The notes beneath the pieces were generated by a model. It was not told where the DNA came from, did no database searches, and worked only from the letters and a program-made list of their open reading frames with translations. Below, in pieces: positions 53,285-62,854 of a DNA stretch of 64,000 nucleotides; the stretch's first letter is position 1, and each line of letters begins with the position of its first letter. The stretch is from Endozoicomonas sp965232255 (GTDB taxonomy: Bacteria; Pseudomonadota; Gammaproteobacteria; Pseudomonadales; Endozoicomonadaceae), in NCBI GenBank assembly GCA_965232255.1, contig OZ246962.1, positions 806,001 through 870,000 of the forward strand. Direction: 5' to 3'. The position numbers were made by a program, and so were the translations under genes.

Positions 53285-53372
53285 GCATTTATTTTTCGTT
53301 AGTAGAAAAAAGCTTATCCAACCCCTGACTCTCTGCCCTTCGGTAAGAGCTGTTCCGTGTCAGTGGAGGCGC

Positions 53373-53400
53373 ATATTACCGTCGGAATTTTTTTTGTCAA
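53373..53400 (-). promoter_or_regulatory. rRNA operon 2 promoter P1
   Basis: -35 TTGACA (53395-53400), 16-bp spacer with an A-run, -10 TAATAT (53373-53378), GCGC discriminator. It is 116 bp upstream of P2, a shorter distance than in operon 1. Confidence 0.88.
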
Positions 53401-53500
53401 CCAGTCAGAAGCACTTTTTTTCAAAAAACTCATCGGAGGCGTGCCACAAGCACCCTGATTTGATCACACGGTGCTGCCGTATCAGGCAGAATTTTGGAAA

Positions 53501-53537
53501 GAAGCCACCAGTCGTTTAGTCTCACGCTAGTGGCTTC
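53501..53537 (-). terminator. Probable terminator of pssA
   Basis: Perfect 8-bp stem GAAGCCAC (53501-53508) and GTGGCTTC (53530-53537), 6 bases past the pssA stop codon on the minus strand, followed by TTTCC. The T-run is short. Confidence 0.6.
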
Positions 53538-53543
53538 AAGAAC

Positions 53544-54365
53544 CTAACTGGCTTTGTGTTTGCTTCTCAACCGCCAGATGGCAGTGATCGGACCAGAGCA
53601 AGCATAGGCCAGAAAGATCATTAGCAGTGTGCGGGGAGGATCCATAAAAATCACGGCAAAGGCCAACACCGTTGCCAACAGGAATATAAAGTGCACCCGA
53701 CCTTTGAGATCAATCTTTTTGAAGCTGTGGTAACGAATATTACTCACCATCAGAACACCGGCTGCACCAGTGATCAGTGCACCAAGCAATGCGACAATGG
53801 TTGAGTTGCCATCGATACCAAAATCACTCAGCGCCCACACCATACCAATCACCATAGCGGCAGCCGCTGGACTGGCTAGCCCAGTAAAGAAACGACTATC
53901 GGTCACTTCAATCTGGGCATTGAAACGCGCCAGGCGCAAGGCGGCACAGGCAGCGTAAATAAAAGAGACCATCCAGCCAAACTTGCCCAGATCGTGCAAA
54001 GCCCAGCTAAACGCAACCATGGCCGGAGCAACACCAAAAGTTACCATGTCTGCCAGGCTGTCGTACTGCTCACCAAACTTACTCATGGTGTTGGTCATTC
54101 TGGCCACACGTCCATCAAGGCCATCAAGGATCATAGCGACAAAAACCGCGACGCAGGCCAAGGAAAAGTAGCCGCCCTGGGCAGCAATAATGGCATAAAA
54201 ACCACAAAACAAGTTGCCTGTGGTAAACAGATTGGGTAACAGGTAAATACCTTTGCGACGAATCGCTTGTCCTTCTTCAATAACCTCTTCTTCGTGCTCA
54301 TCCACGGGAAAGAAGCCATCAACGACATCGTCATCATGCTCCGGCTTTGCAATTTTCTCAGTCAT
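53544..54365 (-). CDS. pssA: CDP-diacylglycerol-serine O-phosphatidyltransferase
   Basis: 273 residues, integral membrane enzyme making phosphatidylserine, the precursor of phosphatidylethanolamine. The CDP-alcohol phosphotransferase motif is intact: DGLDGRVARM, then FGEQYDSLADMVTFG (D-G-x2-x-R ... G-x3-D-x3-D). It has several transmembrane helices and an acidic N-terminal tail of about 35 residues. It is the bacterial type II (Bacillus-like) PssA found in many pseudomonads. Confidence 0.95.
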   Translation of the reverse strand: MTEKIAKPEHDDDVVDGFFPVDEHEEEVIEEGQAIRRKGIYLLPNLFTTGNLFCGFYAIIAAQGGYFSLACVAVFVAMILDGLDGRVARMTNTMSKFGEQYDSLADMVTFGVAPAMVAFSWALHDLGKFGWMVSFIYAACAALRLARFNAQIEVTDSRFFTGLASPAAAAMVIGMVWALSDFGIDGNSTIVALLGALITGAAGVLMVSNIRYHSFKKIDLKGRVHFIFLLATVLAFAVIFMDPPRTLLMIFLAYACSGPITAIWRLRSKHKAS

Positions 54366-54773
54366 TGGTTCTTCTCATTAAACAACCAGTGCCGAACTGT
54401 ACCATGAATCACCGTTTTGCGGGATAGAACCGGATCAACCTGTCTCTCACCAAAATAGCTCTTACAAAAACAGCGTCGCTGAGTTTTGCCCCGGCACGCA
54501 ATGAGCATCGCGATGGCATCATAGACAGCAAATACCGGCTTATGATCATCCCTCGACAGGTTTACACTCACCATACGTTATTTTCTGGCGCTTGTTCTGC
54601 TACTATTGACGCTTCTTTCATTTAGGCCAAGCCGTTTCAGGTGATTTTGCACATGTTCCCTTGGTTGGTTGTCAGGTGTCGTTTGCCCCTGTTTGTGCTA
54701 AACAACTACTTGGCACTTGGCCGAAAAACGCACAATGGAGTGTTGTGATCAAAACGATCGAGAGCAAAGACAG
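54366..54773. other. Divergent intergenic region between pssA and the DUF2959 gene
   Basis: About 400 bp with promoters for both directions expected. Only short shadow frames are seen; no RNA gene or repeat was recognised. Confidence 0.45.
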
Positions 54774-55445
54774 ATGATACGTTTCCCCACCCCTCTTACC
54801 CGGCCGTTCAGGTACGCCAGCATTCTGGTGGCGTTAGCACTAACGGTGGGCTGTCAGAACACCTACTACAGCGCCATGGAGAAGGTTGGCATCCATAAGC
54901 GGGATATTATGGTAGACCGCATTGAAGGAACCCAGATTGCCCAGGAGCAGGCGCAACAGCAGTTCCAAAGCGCCCTTGAACAGTTCCAGAGTGTGGTCAA
55001 CTTTACCGGCGGTGACATTGAGGTGGCCTACAAGGATCTCAATACCGAATACGAAGATAGCGTGGCGGCAGCTGAAAATGTCAGAACGCGCATTAACGGT
55101 GTGAAAAACGTCTCCGAGGCACTGTTCAATGAATGGGAGGATGAGCTGAAACTCTATAGCAACGCCAGCCTGCGCCGGGCCAGTGAACAGAAATTACAAG
55201 ACACACGACGTCAATATCTGCGCATGATCCTCAGCCTGGAACGAGCAGAACAACGGATGCAACCAGTTCTGGATGCCTTCCAGGATCAAGTCTTGTATCT
55301 CAAGCACAATCTCAATGCCCGAGCCATTAGCGCTCTGAAAGGGGAGTTCAACACCATTAAAGCCGATATTGACCGTCTGATACGAGATATGCAGGCTTCC
55401 ATTGATCAGTCCCGTCAGTTTGTGGATGCCCTTAAACAATCCTGA
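54774..55445 (+). CDS. DUF2959 family lipoprotein
   Basis: 223 residues from the ATG at 54774. An N-terminal signal ends in a lipobox-like LALTVGC, so it is probably lipidated and periplasmic. The rest is helical, coiled-coil-like, with YYSAMEKVGIHKRDIMVDRI as in DUF2959. No function is known. An inverted repeat (55471-55476 with 55496-55501) after the gene may be a weak terminator. Confidence 0.85.
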   Translation: MIRFPTPLTRPFRYASILVALALTVGCQNTYYSAMEKVGIHKRDIMVDRIEGTQIAQEQAQQQFQSALEQFQSVVNFTGGDIEVAYKDLNTEYEDSVAAAENVRTRINGVKNVSEALFNEWEDELKLYSNASLRRASEQKLQDTRRQYLRMILSLERAEQRMQPVLDAFQDQVLYLKHNLNARAISALKGEFNTIKADIDRLIRDMQASIDQSRQFVDALKQS

Positions 55446-55650
55446 ACGACAATCCTGAACAGCCGTCATAGCCCTGCACTGAGAGTGCTTTCAGTCAGGG
55501 CCAGTCAAATTTACCGCCACTGCCTTCCAAGCCAGAAAACTACCGCTTGTCCGCACTCACTCCCAGGGAAAATCTGCCGATTCTGAATACTTGATGGGTT
55601 GATCATGCGCCTTATCAGCATCAGCAAACAGGACAAAGCGCGGATAAATT

Positions 55651-58600
55651 ATGGCTCTTCTTCGACCAGTAACGTTTATTGATCTCAAAGCATGGTATCT
55701 TGCTGTCAGGGCAAGCTGGAAGGTTGTTAGTAAGGAATTGGCTAGTAATCCGCACGAGCGTATTTCTGTACAAGAGGTCAGATCAATACTGAAAAAGGCG
55801 ACAGCAGCCTATTGCCATTATCTGCGTAAAAATCGTGCCACACTTAAGCCGTTAAGCCCGGCTGATAGCGTTGAGATTGAAGTGTGGGAAACTGAATTGC
55901 TGGCCATACTAAATAGCTCCCGCCAAGAAATTCACCATATCGCTGTTTCTGGCTATCAAGGTGTCGACAAGAAGTCTTTCCTGCGCCGCTTTAGCCAACG
56001 GAACCGACAATACCACCGCATTACCCTATCGCTGGACACTGTCGTTAAAACGTCTGATCACCGCACGCTTGAACAAGCCATCACCCAACAACTTTTACAC
56101 GCTACCACTGGTAAAAAGACCCCGCAACGCGCCCAACAGGTTACAGTCACGCACGGCTACCTCACTGTAATTGCCGCACTAGCGACCTGTTCAGCTATGG
56201 CCGTACTTGGTTACACCAAGGGCGTATTGGGCATTAACCAAAGCGTCACGGTAGAGGCTCTGAAACGTTATCTGCCTGATGTGTTGCTTATGACTCTGAA
56301 AAAGTACGCACCATTGTTGGCTGAACTTTCACTGTTTGCCCTGGCAACGACTCTGATGCTGATGTTATTCAATGGCGCGCGCAGACTATTGAATGTCACC
56401 ACAGCTCGACCCGAAGCGGTTCCGGGCCAACCAACAAAAACCAGCTACATTGATAAGCTAACCCAGCGACTAATGCACATTAATCGACCATTAGTCATCA
56501 TTGAGAATTTGACTCATACCATTGAACTTGAAGCGCTGCACCAGCTGAACCGACAACTCAATTGCCAGAATAAAAAACCAATTCGCTTTATTTATGCACT
56601 TAATGATGAACTACTGACGGATAGAATCCGTTGGTTTGACTTAATCATTCCTGTTGTGCCCAGGTTAAGAAGCAATGACGCTATAACCTTATGTCGTCAA
56701 CTGAGTAACCTGCACATCAATCAGAACAAAAACGACGATGGTGCAGAAGCAACCGAATTTCCTGACCAAACACTGCTCGCCGGCATTGATAATTATCTTG
56801 CTGATCCACGCGTCATCACCAACATCGTCAATGAGTTCACCGTTTATCACCGGCAGCTAACCCGAAAACTGCCACTGCTTGATAACAACAAATTGCTGGC
56901 CATGATGGTGATCAAAACGCTCTACCCACAAGAGTATGCCGCACTGTGCAGCAATACGGGGATTTTTGCCCGAATTTTTACCGATTTCCGGCATCATAAA
57001 CAACAAGCGCTGGATGAATACAACCATGGAATCGTCCCCTGCCAAAAGACCGCTGATCAGCAACAGGCGTCAGGGGCAGCCAGCCAGCTACAGCGGACGA
57101 AACTTAAACTATCGGGCAGCAGTATTGCCGAAGCGCTAAAACAGGGGCTCATGGACGACTCTTTTCTCGGTGAGTTAACCGAAGCGTCTTTTGGTCCAGT
57201 ACCATGGCTGGTGAAAAATGGCTATTTTGCCGAGGACTACCGCGATTATCTATCGTTTTTCCAACCTGGCGTAATCACTTTTAACGACAAATGCCTAGCG
57301 CTTAAATTAAGTTCAGGACGATCCGTTGAATTCACTGAGCATATCGACTCCCCCAAGGCTCTGCTAACTCAGCTGAAGCCCGCTGATCTTGCCGGCAGTC
57401 GAGGTTTGATCAATCCATTGGTGACTGAGCTGTTGGATCAGCCTGCATCCGACTACAACGGTTATCCGACTGAAAGCTTTTTGTTTGCGCTTTTTGATTT
57501 GCCAGCGCGATATTTTGCCCGACTGACGATGTTCATTGTGCAATACCAACAAGACACCAGTAGCCAAACACAAAAACTGTTCCAGAATCTTCTATCGATT
57601 AATCGCCCGGTATTAACTCACTGCGTCAGCAATGATTACTCGGCACACAGCGCCGAGATTATTGCCCAAGTGCTGATGGCGCTCACGATTGACGAACTCA
57701 AGACAATGAGCAACGACCTAATTCCCGCTATCAACAATCTGGAAAACATCCAACCGATTTTTCAACACAGCAAGCAGCGACCAGATATCTGGCGCTGGCT
57801 GGAAGACAATGAGATAAAGTTTCACCGCCTGTCACTGGAGTATTGTTCGCAGGAGATTGCCCATAAGATTATCCATGGGGCCATGTACTCGATGAACGCC
57901 CATATGCTGGGTCTGTTGCTGGCTTTTACCCAGGAGCAGCGACCAACGACACCAGCCAAGTTGAGTTATTCCGCCATTTGTGCCAGCAAGCATAAAACGC
58001 TGACAGCACAGATCCAGGAAAATCTGGCGTCGTTGGTCAACCAAGTCCTGCTAAACCTGCCACAACAAACAGAAAATCAGGAAGAACAGCGTTGTCTGAT
58101 GCAGTTGTTAAATGCGCCCCAACTGGGCAACGCCGACAAACTGAAACTACTGGTCCACACTCGCCAGACAGTTACTGCTGTGGAAAGTATTGTCGATAAC
58201 GACTTGCGCGCCCAACTGTTTGCAACAAACATAGCCGCCCCCACCTGGGACAATGTTCGCCATCTGTTTGCTATGACCGGGATCGACTCACTGCTGTTGC
58301 AGTTTATTACTCATCCCGAACATCTGGAGCGGCTATCCCATCAAAGCCAATCCGACACCCCTCATCCGGATCACTTGCTTGTTGGCCTTATGCACAGCAA
58401 AGACATCAGTGACACAACACTGGAAAAACTGTTGGCGACTTTCCCGGCCATTGCTATTGAACATTTTGATCCGCAAAGTATATCGGCCACCCGACTGGCA
58501 ACAGTTCTCCAGCATTCTGGCTGTCAGTTCTCTCTCAGCGGGCTGGGGTGGCTGGCACGCAATGAGTCGCAGTTCGATACCGACAGCACTTACCGGTACA

Positions 58601-59160
58601 CAATCCGCTTCTGGCATGACTACAAGGCAGTCACAGATAACACCACCCATCTGACCGTGGGTGTCATTGCCCGCTTACTGTCGAATGACGACATCCACGT
58701 CAATGATCAGCTATGGCTTTGCGATCTATTAAATCGTGAACAGGAAAACGACTCGCGCATTCTGAAAGCTATGGTCACGCTGATCCTGCGCCAGTCAGCA
58801 AAGAGTTTTGCTCTGAAAATCAGCAGTAATCGGCTGGGAGCGCTATTGACTGTCACAAATAGTCGGGAAGAAAAAATCAAACTGTTGTCTATGCAGGCCA
58901 AACATCTGTCCTGGTCAGAGGTAGCCACCATGCTGGCCGAGCTGGCAATTGTCCCCGTATTATCTCAAGAGAGCTTCCAGTTCTCACTGCCTGACACACC
59001 AGAAAACAACCAGTTAATCAACGCGCTCAGGCAGGCCAACCATATTGTTGCCATTCACGCTACAGAACAGAGCGGGGATGTGATCAAAGCCTACGTCAAG
59101 CGCTCAGCCATACCAGAGTCTGTTGAGATCAGTTCATCAGCTGATCGAACTGCTCAATAA
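55651..59160 (+). CDS. Giant membrane protein with degenerate YobI-like P-loop NTPase domain
   Basis: 1,169 residues. Residues ~90-345 follow the plan of YobI-type P-loop NTPases: a strand and loop at Walker A position (HIAVSGYQGVDKKSFLRRF, 96-114), two transmembrane helices (168-188 and 219-240), a Walker B-like strand (LVIIENLTH, 281-289), then RFIYALNDELL (312-322) and RWFDLIIPVVP (327-337). However, Walker A has Asp in place of the second Gly of G-x4-G-K-(S/T), and the usual Glu-Asp-Leu-Asp of Walker B reads Glu-Asn-Leu-Thr, so ATP hydrolysis is doubtful. The remaining ~800 residues are alpha-helical, repeat-like and unrecognised. It is likely an inner-membrane sensor or scaffold protein; YobI relatives are discussed as parts of conflict systems. 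Its 3' end overlaps yqcC by 32 bp, tail to tail. Confidence 0.75.
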   Translation: MALLRPVTFIDLKAWYLAVRASWKVVSKELASNPHERISVQEVRSILKKATAAYCHYLRKNRATLKPLSPADSVEIEVWETELLAILNSSRQEIHHIAVSGYQGVDKKSFLRRFSQRNRQYHRITLSLDTVVKTSDHRTLEQAITQQLLHATTGKKTPQRAQQVTVTHGYLTVIAALATCSAMAVLGYTKGVLGINQSVTVEALKRYLPDVLLMTLKKYAPLLAELSLFALATTLMLMLFNGARRLLNVTTARPEAVPGQPTKTSYIDKLTQRLMHINRPLVIIENLTHTIELEALHQLNRQLNCQNKKPIRFIYALNDELLTDRIRWFDLIIPVVPRLRSNDAITLCRQLSNLHINQNKNDDGAEATEFPDQTLLAGIDNYLADPRVITNIVNEFTVYHRQLTRKLPLLDNNKLLAMMVIKTLYPQEYAALCSNTGIFARIFTDFRHHKQQALDEYNHGIVPCQKTADQQQASGAASQLQRTKLKLSGSSIAEALKQGLMDDSFLGELTEASFGPVPWLVKNGYFAEDYRDYLSFFQPGVITFNDKCLALKLSSGRSVEFTEHIDSPKALLTQLKPADLAGSRGLINPLVTELLDQPASDYNGYPTESFLFALFDLPARYFARLTMFIVQYQQDTSSQTQKLFQNLLSINRPVLTHCVSNDYSAHSAEIIAQVLMALTIDELKTMSNDLIPAINNLENIQPIFQHSKQRPDIWRWLEDNEIKFHRLSLEYCSQEIAHKIIHGAMYSMNAHMLGLLLAFTQEQRPTTPAKLSYSAICASKHKTLTAQIQENLASLVNQVLLNLPQQTENQEEQRCLMQLLNAPQLGNADKLKLLVHTRQTVTAVESIVDNDLRAQLFATNIAAPTWDNVRHLFAMTGIDSLLLQFITHPEHLERLSHQSQSDTPHPDHLLVGLMHSKDISDTTLEKLLATFPAIAIEHFDPQSISATRLATVLQHSGCQFSLSGLGWLARNESQFDTDSTYRYTIRFWHDYKAVTDNTTHLTVGVIARLLSNDDIHVNDQLWLCDLLNREQENDSRILKAMVTLILRQSAKSFALKISSNRLGALLTVTNSREEKIKLLSMQAKHLSWSEVATMLAELAIVPVLSQESFQFSLPDTPENNQLINALRQANHIVAIHATEQSGDVIKAYVKRSAIPESVEISSSADRTAQ

Positions 59161-59440
59161 TCTTCATCAAGTCATCACTGTGCAACCCTTCAGCGGGCAG
59201 GGCAATTTGCGCGTAGGGTACTATGTTGGACCCTGTTGGCAACGAGCCCCCACGATCAAGCAGCGCCCGTATTCGGGGCGCAAAGACCCACTGTAACCAC
59301 TGACTGCATGTCATGCCATCAAGACAAAATGGGGCAGAACTAGCCATCGCCTCAGGCGGCGGAGGCATTGGGCACCAAGCGTTTAATCGCTGCAATTCCT
59401 GTTCCAGGGCTTCGAGCAGATCAATAATTTCTTTGGACAT
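59129..59440 (-). CDS. yqcC: YqcC family protein (DUF446)
   Basis: 103 residues matching YqcC: APFCLDGMTCSQWLQWVFAPR then LPTGSNIVPYAQIAL and a C-terminal helix. Small cytoplasmic protein without assigned function, often next to a tRNA pseudouridine synthase gene (truC), which is not seen here. Its last 32 bp overlap the 3' end of the giant protein gene on the other strand. Confidence 0.9.
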   Translation of the reverse strand: MSKEIIDLLEALEQELQRLNAWCPMPPPPEAMASSAPFCLDGMTCSQWLQWVFAPRIRALLDRGGSLPTGSNIVPYAQIALPAEGLHSDDLMKIIEQFDQLMN

Positions 59441-59504
59441 AGCCGCGCACTCACTACAAGATTTGGCTTTTTGGCAATAGGCAATAATCTGAATCTGCGC
59501 CTGT

Positions 59505-59942
59505 CTAGCGCCTGATCAAACGCCTGATCTCTCTGGCCAATGCCGCATCCGGCCCAAGACTCAAGGCGCGTTCAGCCAATTGATTCACTTGTGCGGTCTG
59601 TCCTTGAGCTTGCCGCAGTAACGCCATCTGGTAATACACTTTCGGCGACGTTGGGTTGATGCGCATGGCCCGGTTCAAAAGACTTTCCGCCTCATCCAGC
59701 TGATGATCTGCTCTGGCACTACGGGCCTCACTGAGCAGGGATTCCAGAGCATCCTGATGTTGCGGAGATGCAACGGTGGAGTTGTCAGCCACAGGCATTT
59801 GTATCAATGCCGAGGTTGAGCACCCTGACAGAGTTCCCGCCAACGCCAGTACCGTCAGCCTGGGCAAAAAATAAGACTTTTGCTTTTTATCACAGATCTT
59901 TTGTCTTTTATCACAGTTAGTGATGCGCTTGATCAAAGCCAT
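59505..59942 (-). CDS. TPR-containing lipoprotein
   Basis: 145 residues. The N-terminus is unusually basic (CDKRQKICDKKQKS), followed by a hydrophobic segment and lipobox LAGTLSGC. The C-terminal ~80 residues form two TPR-like helix pairs (AEARSARADHQ... NRAMRINPTSPKVYYQMALLR and LAERALSLGPDAALARE-like). Its start overlaps the mrcB stop by 10 bp (ATGGCTTTGA), so translation is coupled. By context it is likely an outer-membrane partner of PBP1b, comparable in role with LpoB-type activators, though not homologous as far as I can see. Confidence 0.85.
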   Translation of the reverse strand: MALIKRITNCDKRQKICDKKQKSYFLPRLTVLALAGTLSGCSTSALIQMPVADNSTVASPQHQDALESLLSEARSARADHQLDEAESLLNRAMRINPTSPKVYYQMALLRQAQGQTAQVNQLAERALSLGPDAALAREIRRLIRR

Positions 59943-62305
59943 CGGAAAACCCTCCTGAGAATGGACTCTCTGTCATTGAAAGTCCTTGCTGGCCTTTCTG
60001 GTATTTCTGGCCTTCTACACCCTTGGTAAGTCCGTGGTTCAGACCCTTTGATATAAGGCAGCAGTTTCGCTCCCGGGCAGCCACGGTCACTGAGGCCGTT
60101 AGCCTGCGGGTTAACCCATACTCGTGTTACGTTAGTGTTTTTTATAGCAGTAACCGACTGGGGCGACACACTGGCCATAAAGTGTCCCCAGACTTTCAGT
60201 GCACCACTGCTACCGGTCAATCGGGTTGGACGGTTGTCATCGTAGCCAACCCAGCTCACTGCCACCAGATTATTGGAGTAGCCGGCAAACCAGCTATCAC
60301 GCAGATCATTGGTGGTGCCACTCTTACCGCCCAGAAGAACTCCCCGCTTGACGTACCGATAAGCACCGTAGCCAGTGCCTTCGGTCATAACTAATCCCAA
60401 CGCAGTACGTAATAACTCCATAGGCCCGGGTTGAACCACGCGCTCAACGGAGATGCTGTAGCGGGTCAATGGTTTGCCCTGGCTGTCCACCACTGCATCA
60501 ATGGCTCTTAGCGGCATCCGGTAACCGCCACTGGCAATGGTCTGGTACATATTGGTGATTTCAATCGGCGACATGGATGGCGAGCCAAGCAGCACTGAGG
60601 GATAAGGCGGTAGCGTTTGCTCAATACCCAGCCTTTTGAGCGTATCAAGCACTGACTTAAGCCCCACAGCCATACCCGTGCTGGCAGCTGCCTGGTTATG
60701 GGATTTGGTCAAAGCCTGATAGAGCGGTACCTTGCCGTGGGACTTGCGACTATAGTTCTGCGGTCGCCAATATCCTCCTCGACCATCGCTGATTTTCAAT
60801 GGCACGTCATCGACAGGTGTCGTCAGCGTATAGCGGCTTGGCCGTTCCAGTGCTGTCAGATAGATAGCTGGCTTGATCAGTGATCCCACCGGCCTGCGGG
60901 CTTCAACAGCACGGTTGAAACCGGCATAGCCCGGTGTTCGATCGCCGACAATAGCCAATAAGTCACCGGTCTGAGCTGAGCTGACGACCATAGCTCCCTG
61001 AAGCGGGCTATCCAGCGGTCGGCTATCGAGCTGACCAAGAATATTCGTCACACTTTTTTGCGCCTTGCGCTGAATCATCGGGTCCATGTTGGTGAATATT
61101 CGCAGGCCTTCGCTGGTCAGGTCTTGCTCCCCGTAGTCGTTGCGTAACTGCGCCCGAACCATATCGATGTAGGCAGGAAAATCATTGCTGCTCACTTCCT
61201 CCCGACTAACGACGCCCAAAGGCAGCTTTTTCGAGCGTCTGGCCTCTGTCTGGGAGATAATGGCCAGCTCTGCCAGCACATCCAACACCAGGTTGCGCCG
61301 TTCCAGAGCGCGTTCCGGATTTTTTCTTGGGTCGTAATACGACGGTCCCTTAACAAGAGCCACCAGCAACGCTATGCGAGCCAGATTCAACTCCTGCAAC
61401 GGCTGGGCAAAATAAAATTGGCTAGCCATGGCAAAACCGTGAATGGCGCGCCGCCCCTGCTGACCGAGATAAACCTCATTCAGATAGGTTTCCAGAATCT
61501 CGTCCTTGCTGTAGTGCAGCTCAAGCAACGGTGCCATGATCGCTTCTTTAACCTTACGCGTCAGCGATCGTTCATTGGTTAAAAAGAAGTTTTTTACCAG
61601 TTGCTGAGTAATGGTACTGCCCCCTTGTACCACGTCACCGGCTTTGAGATTGGCCAGCATGGCACGGAAAATAGCAGAGGGAGATAAACCAAAGTGGTCG
61701 TAAAATTCCTGATCCTCAATGGCCAGCAAGGCAGGGACCAGGTAATGAGGTGTCTGATCCAGGCGGATCAGTATCCGATCTTCATAACTGGCCGGAAAAA
61801 TACCACCAATAGGTTGTGGATCGAGGCGCAACAGCGGCAAACTGTGTCTGTCTTTCCCTAGCAGGCGCACCACTTCACCGTTCCTGAAATCAGCGATTAC
61901 CAGGCGTGGCGGCTCTGCGCCATCAGGAAAATGAAACCCACGACTGTAGATTTCTAACCGATTGAGATGTCTGGAAAACGTTCCTGGTCGTCTCACTTCT
62001 TCTACTGGCTGATAGCCCTGATGCTGTAACTGGGAGAGCAAATCAAGCAACGCAATCTTTTTACCCACATATAATTCCACCGGGCGTGCATAAACCTTGG
62101 CGGGAATCGCCCATTTTTTGCCCTCAAACTGCTTGATGACAGCAGCATCCAGATAAATAGCATAAGCGCCCACCAGCACCATAAGCGTCAAACCCACCTT
62201 TAGCGTAATGGACTTCCATCGGGCTGATTTAGGTACTGGCTTACGGATGGGTCGGCGCCTTTTCCTGGCAACATTGCCTGTTTCGGTCGTCGGTTTCTTT
62301 TCCAT
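59933..62305 (-). CDS. mrcB: Penicillin-binding protein 1B
   Basis: 790-residue bifunctional peptidoglycan synthase. Short cytoplasmic basic tail, one transmembrane helix (~33-52), UB2H-like region (~70-160), glycosyltransferase domain with catalytic Glu197 (AIEDQEFYDHFG) and GGSTITQQLVKN (228-239), and transpeptidase domain with Ser475-Leu-Ile-Lys478, Ser535-His-Asn537 and Lys661-Ser-Gly-Thr. All catalytic motifs are intact. It is upstream of, and coupled to, the TPR lipoprotein gene. Confidence 0.97.
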   Translation of the reverse strand: MEKKPTTETGNVARKRRRPIRKPVPKSARWKSITLKVGLTLMVLVGAYAIYLDAAVIKQFEGKKWAIPAKVYARPVELYVGKKIALLDLLSQLQHQGYQPVEEVRRPGTFSRHLNRLEIYSRGFHFPDGAEPPRLVIADFRNGEVVRLLGKDRHSLPLLRLDPQPIGGIFPASYEDRILIRLDQTPHYLVPALLAIEDQEFYDHFGLSPSAIFRAMLANLKAGDVVQGGSTITQQLVKNFFLTNERSLTRKVKEAIMAPLLELHYSKDEILETYLNEVYLGQQGRRAIHGFAMASQFYFAQPLQELNLARIALLVALVKGPSYYDPRKNPERALERRNLVLDVLAELAIISQTEARRSKKLPLGVVSREEVSSNDFPAYIDMVRAQLRNDYGEQDLTSEGLRIFTNMDPMIQRKAQKSVTNILGQLDSRPLDSPLQGAMVVSSAQTGDLLAIVGDRTPGYAGFNRAVEARRPVGSLIKPAIYLTALERPSRYTLTTPVDDVPLKISDGRGGYWRPQNYSRKSHGKVPLYQALTKSHNQAAASTGMAVGLKSVLDTLKRLGIEQTLPPYPSVLLGSPSMSPIEITNMYQTIASGGYRMPLRAIDAVVDSQGKPLTRYSISVERVVQPGPMELLRTALGLVMTEGTGYGAYRYVKRGVLLGGKSGTTNDLRDSWFAGYSNNLVAVSWVGYDDNRPTRLTGSSGALKVWGHFMASVSPQSVTAIKNTNVTRVWVNPQANGLSDRGCPGAKLLPYIKGSEPRTYQGCRRPEIPERPARTFNDRESILRRVFRWL

Positions 62306-62583
62306 AGGGGCGATTATACGTGAGACACCTTTGATGATCTTTTGCGGAAAACGAAAGCAGAGAAAATTGTTCTACACTCCCGGCATTAACGACAAATATT
62401 GCCGGAAAAAATACAGCCGTCCGTACAGGCAGAACGGCAATGGGACCAGGTTCTGGTAATAACTGATAACTCTATGGAGGCACCTCAAAAGTCTGGTCTA
62501 TTCTTAGGGTCAAATGTCTCACGACTTTCAATAATCATGCAGTCTCTGGTACGGACGCTGGAGTTGAGTTAGAGATCCGGCAC

Positions 62584-62850
62584 ATGGCAACTGATCTGAT
62601 CGAACTAAAAAATCTCGGCAAAACATCCGTGCAATGGTTGAATGCTGTTGGCATCAGAACCCTTGAGCAACTTCATGATGTTGGCTCGGTAGCGGCTTAC
62701 TGCAAGGTTCGTGACCGTGGATTCAAAGTGTCTAAAGTATTGCTCTACGCACTCGAAGGCGCCCTGATTGGCACTCACTGGAATGATCTTGACTCTGATT
62801 ACAAAGCACGGCTGCTCGCAGCGGTAGAAAACAGTCTGCCCCCTCCCTGA
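62584..62850 (+). CDS. TfoX C-terminal-domain protein
   Basis: 88 residues corresponding only to the C-terminal helix-hairpin-helix-like domain of TfoX/Sxy (LKNLGKTSVQWLNAVGIRTL, ALEGALIGTHWNDL). The N-terminal TfoX domain is absent, so it is a stand-alone TfoX_C protein rather than the full competence regulator. It is convergent with moeB, 4 bp apart. Confidence 0.9.
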   Translation: MATDLIELKNLGKTSVQWLNAVGIRTLEQLHDVGSVAAYCKVRDRGFKVSKVLLYALEGALIGTHWNDLDSDYKARLLAAVENSLPPP

Positions 62851-62854
62851 TCAA

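Noticed and set aside
54362..54574. Minus-strand 70-codon frame upstream of pssA
   Set aside because: No similarity or ribosome-binding site, and it overlaps the region expected to hold the pssA promoter.
55651..59160. Calling an active STAND or AAA ATPase
   Set aside because: Both Walker motifs lack key residues, and no AAA-type or STAND signature is visible elsewhere in the protein.
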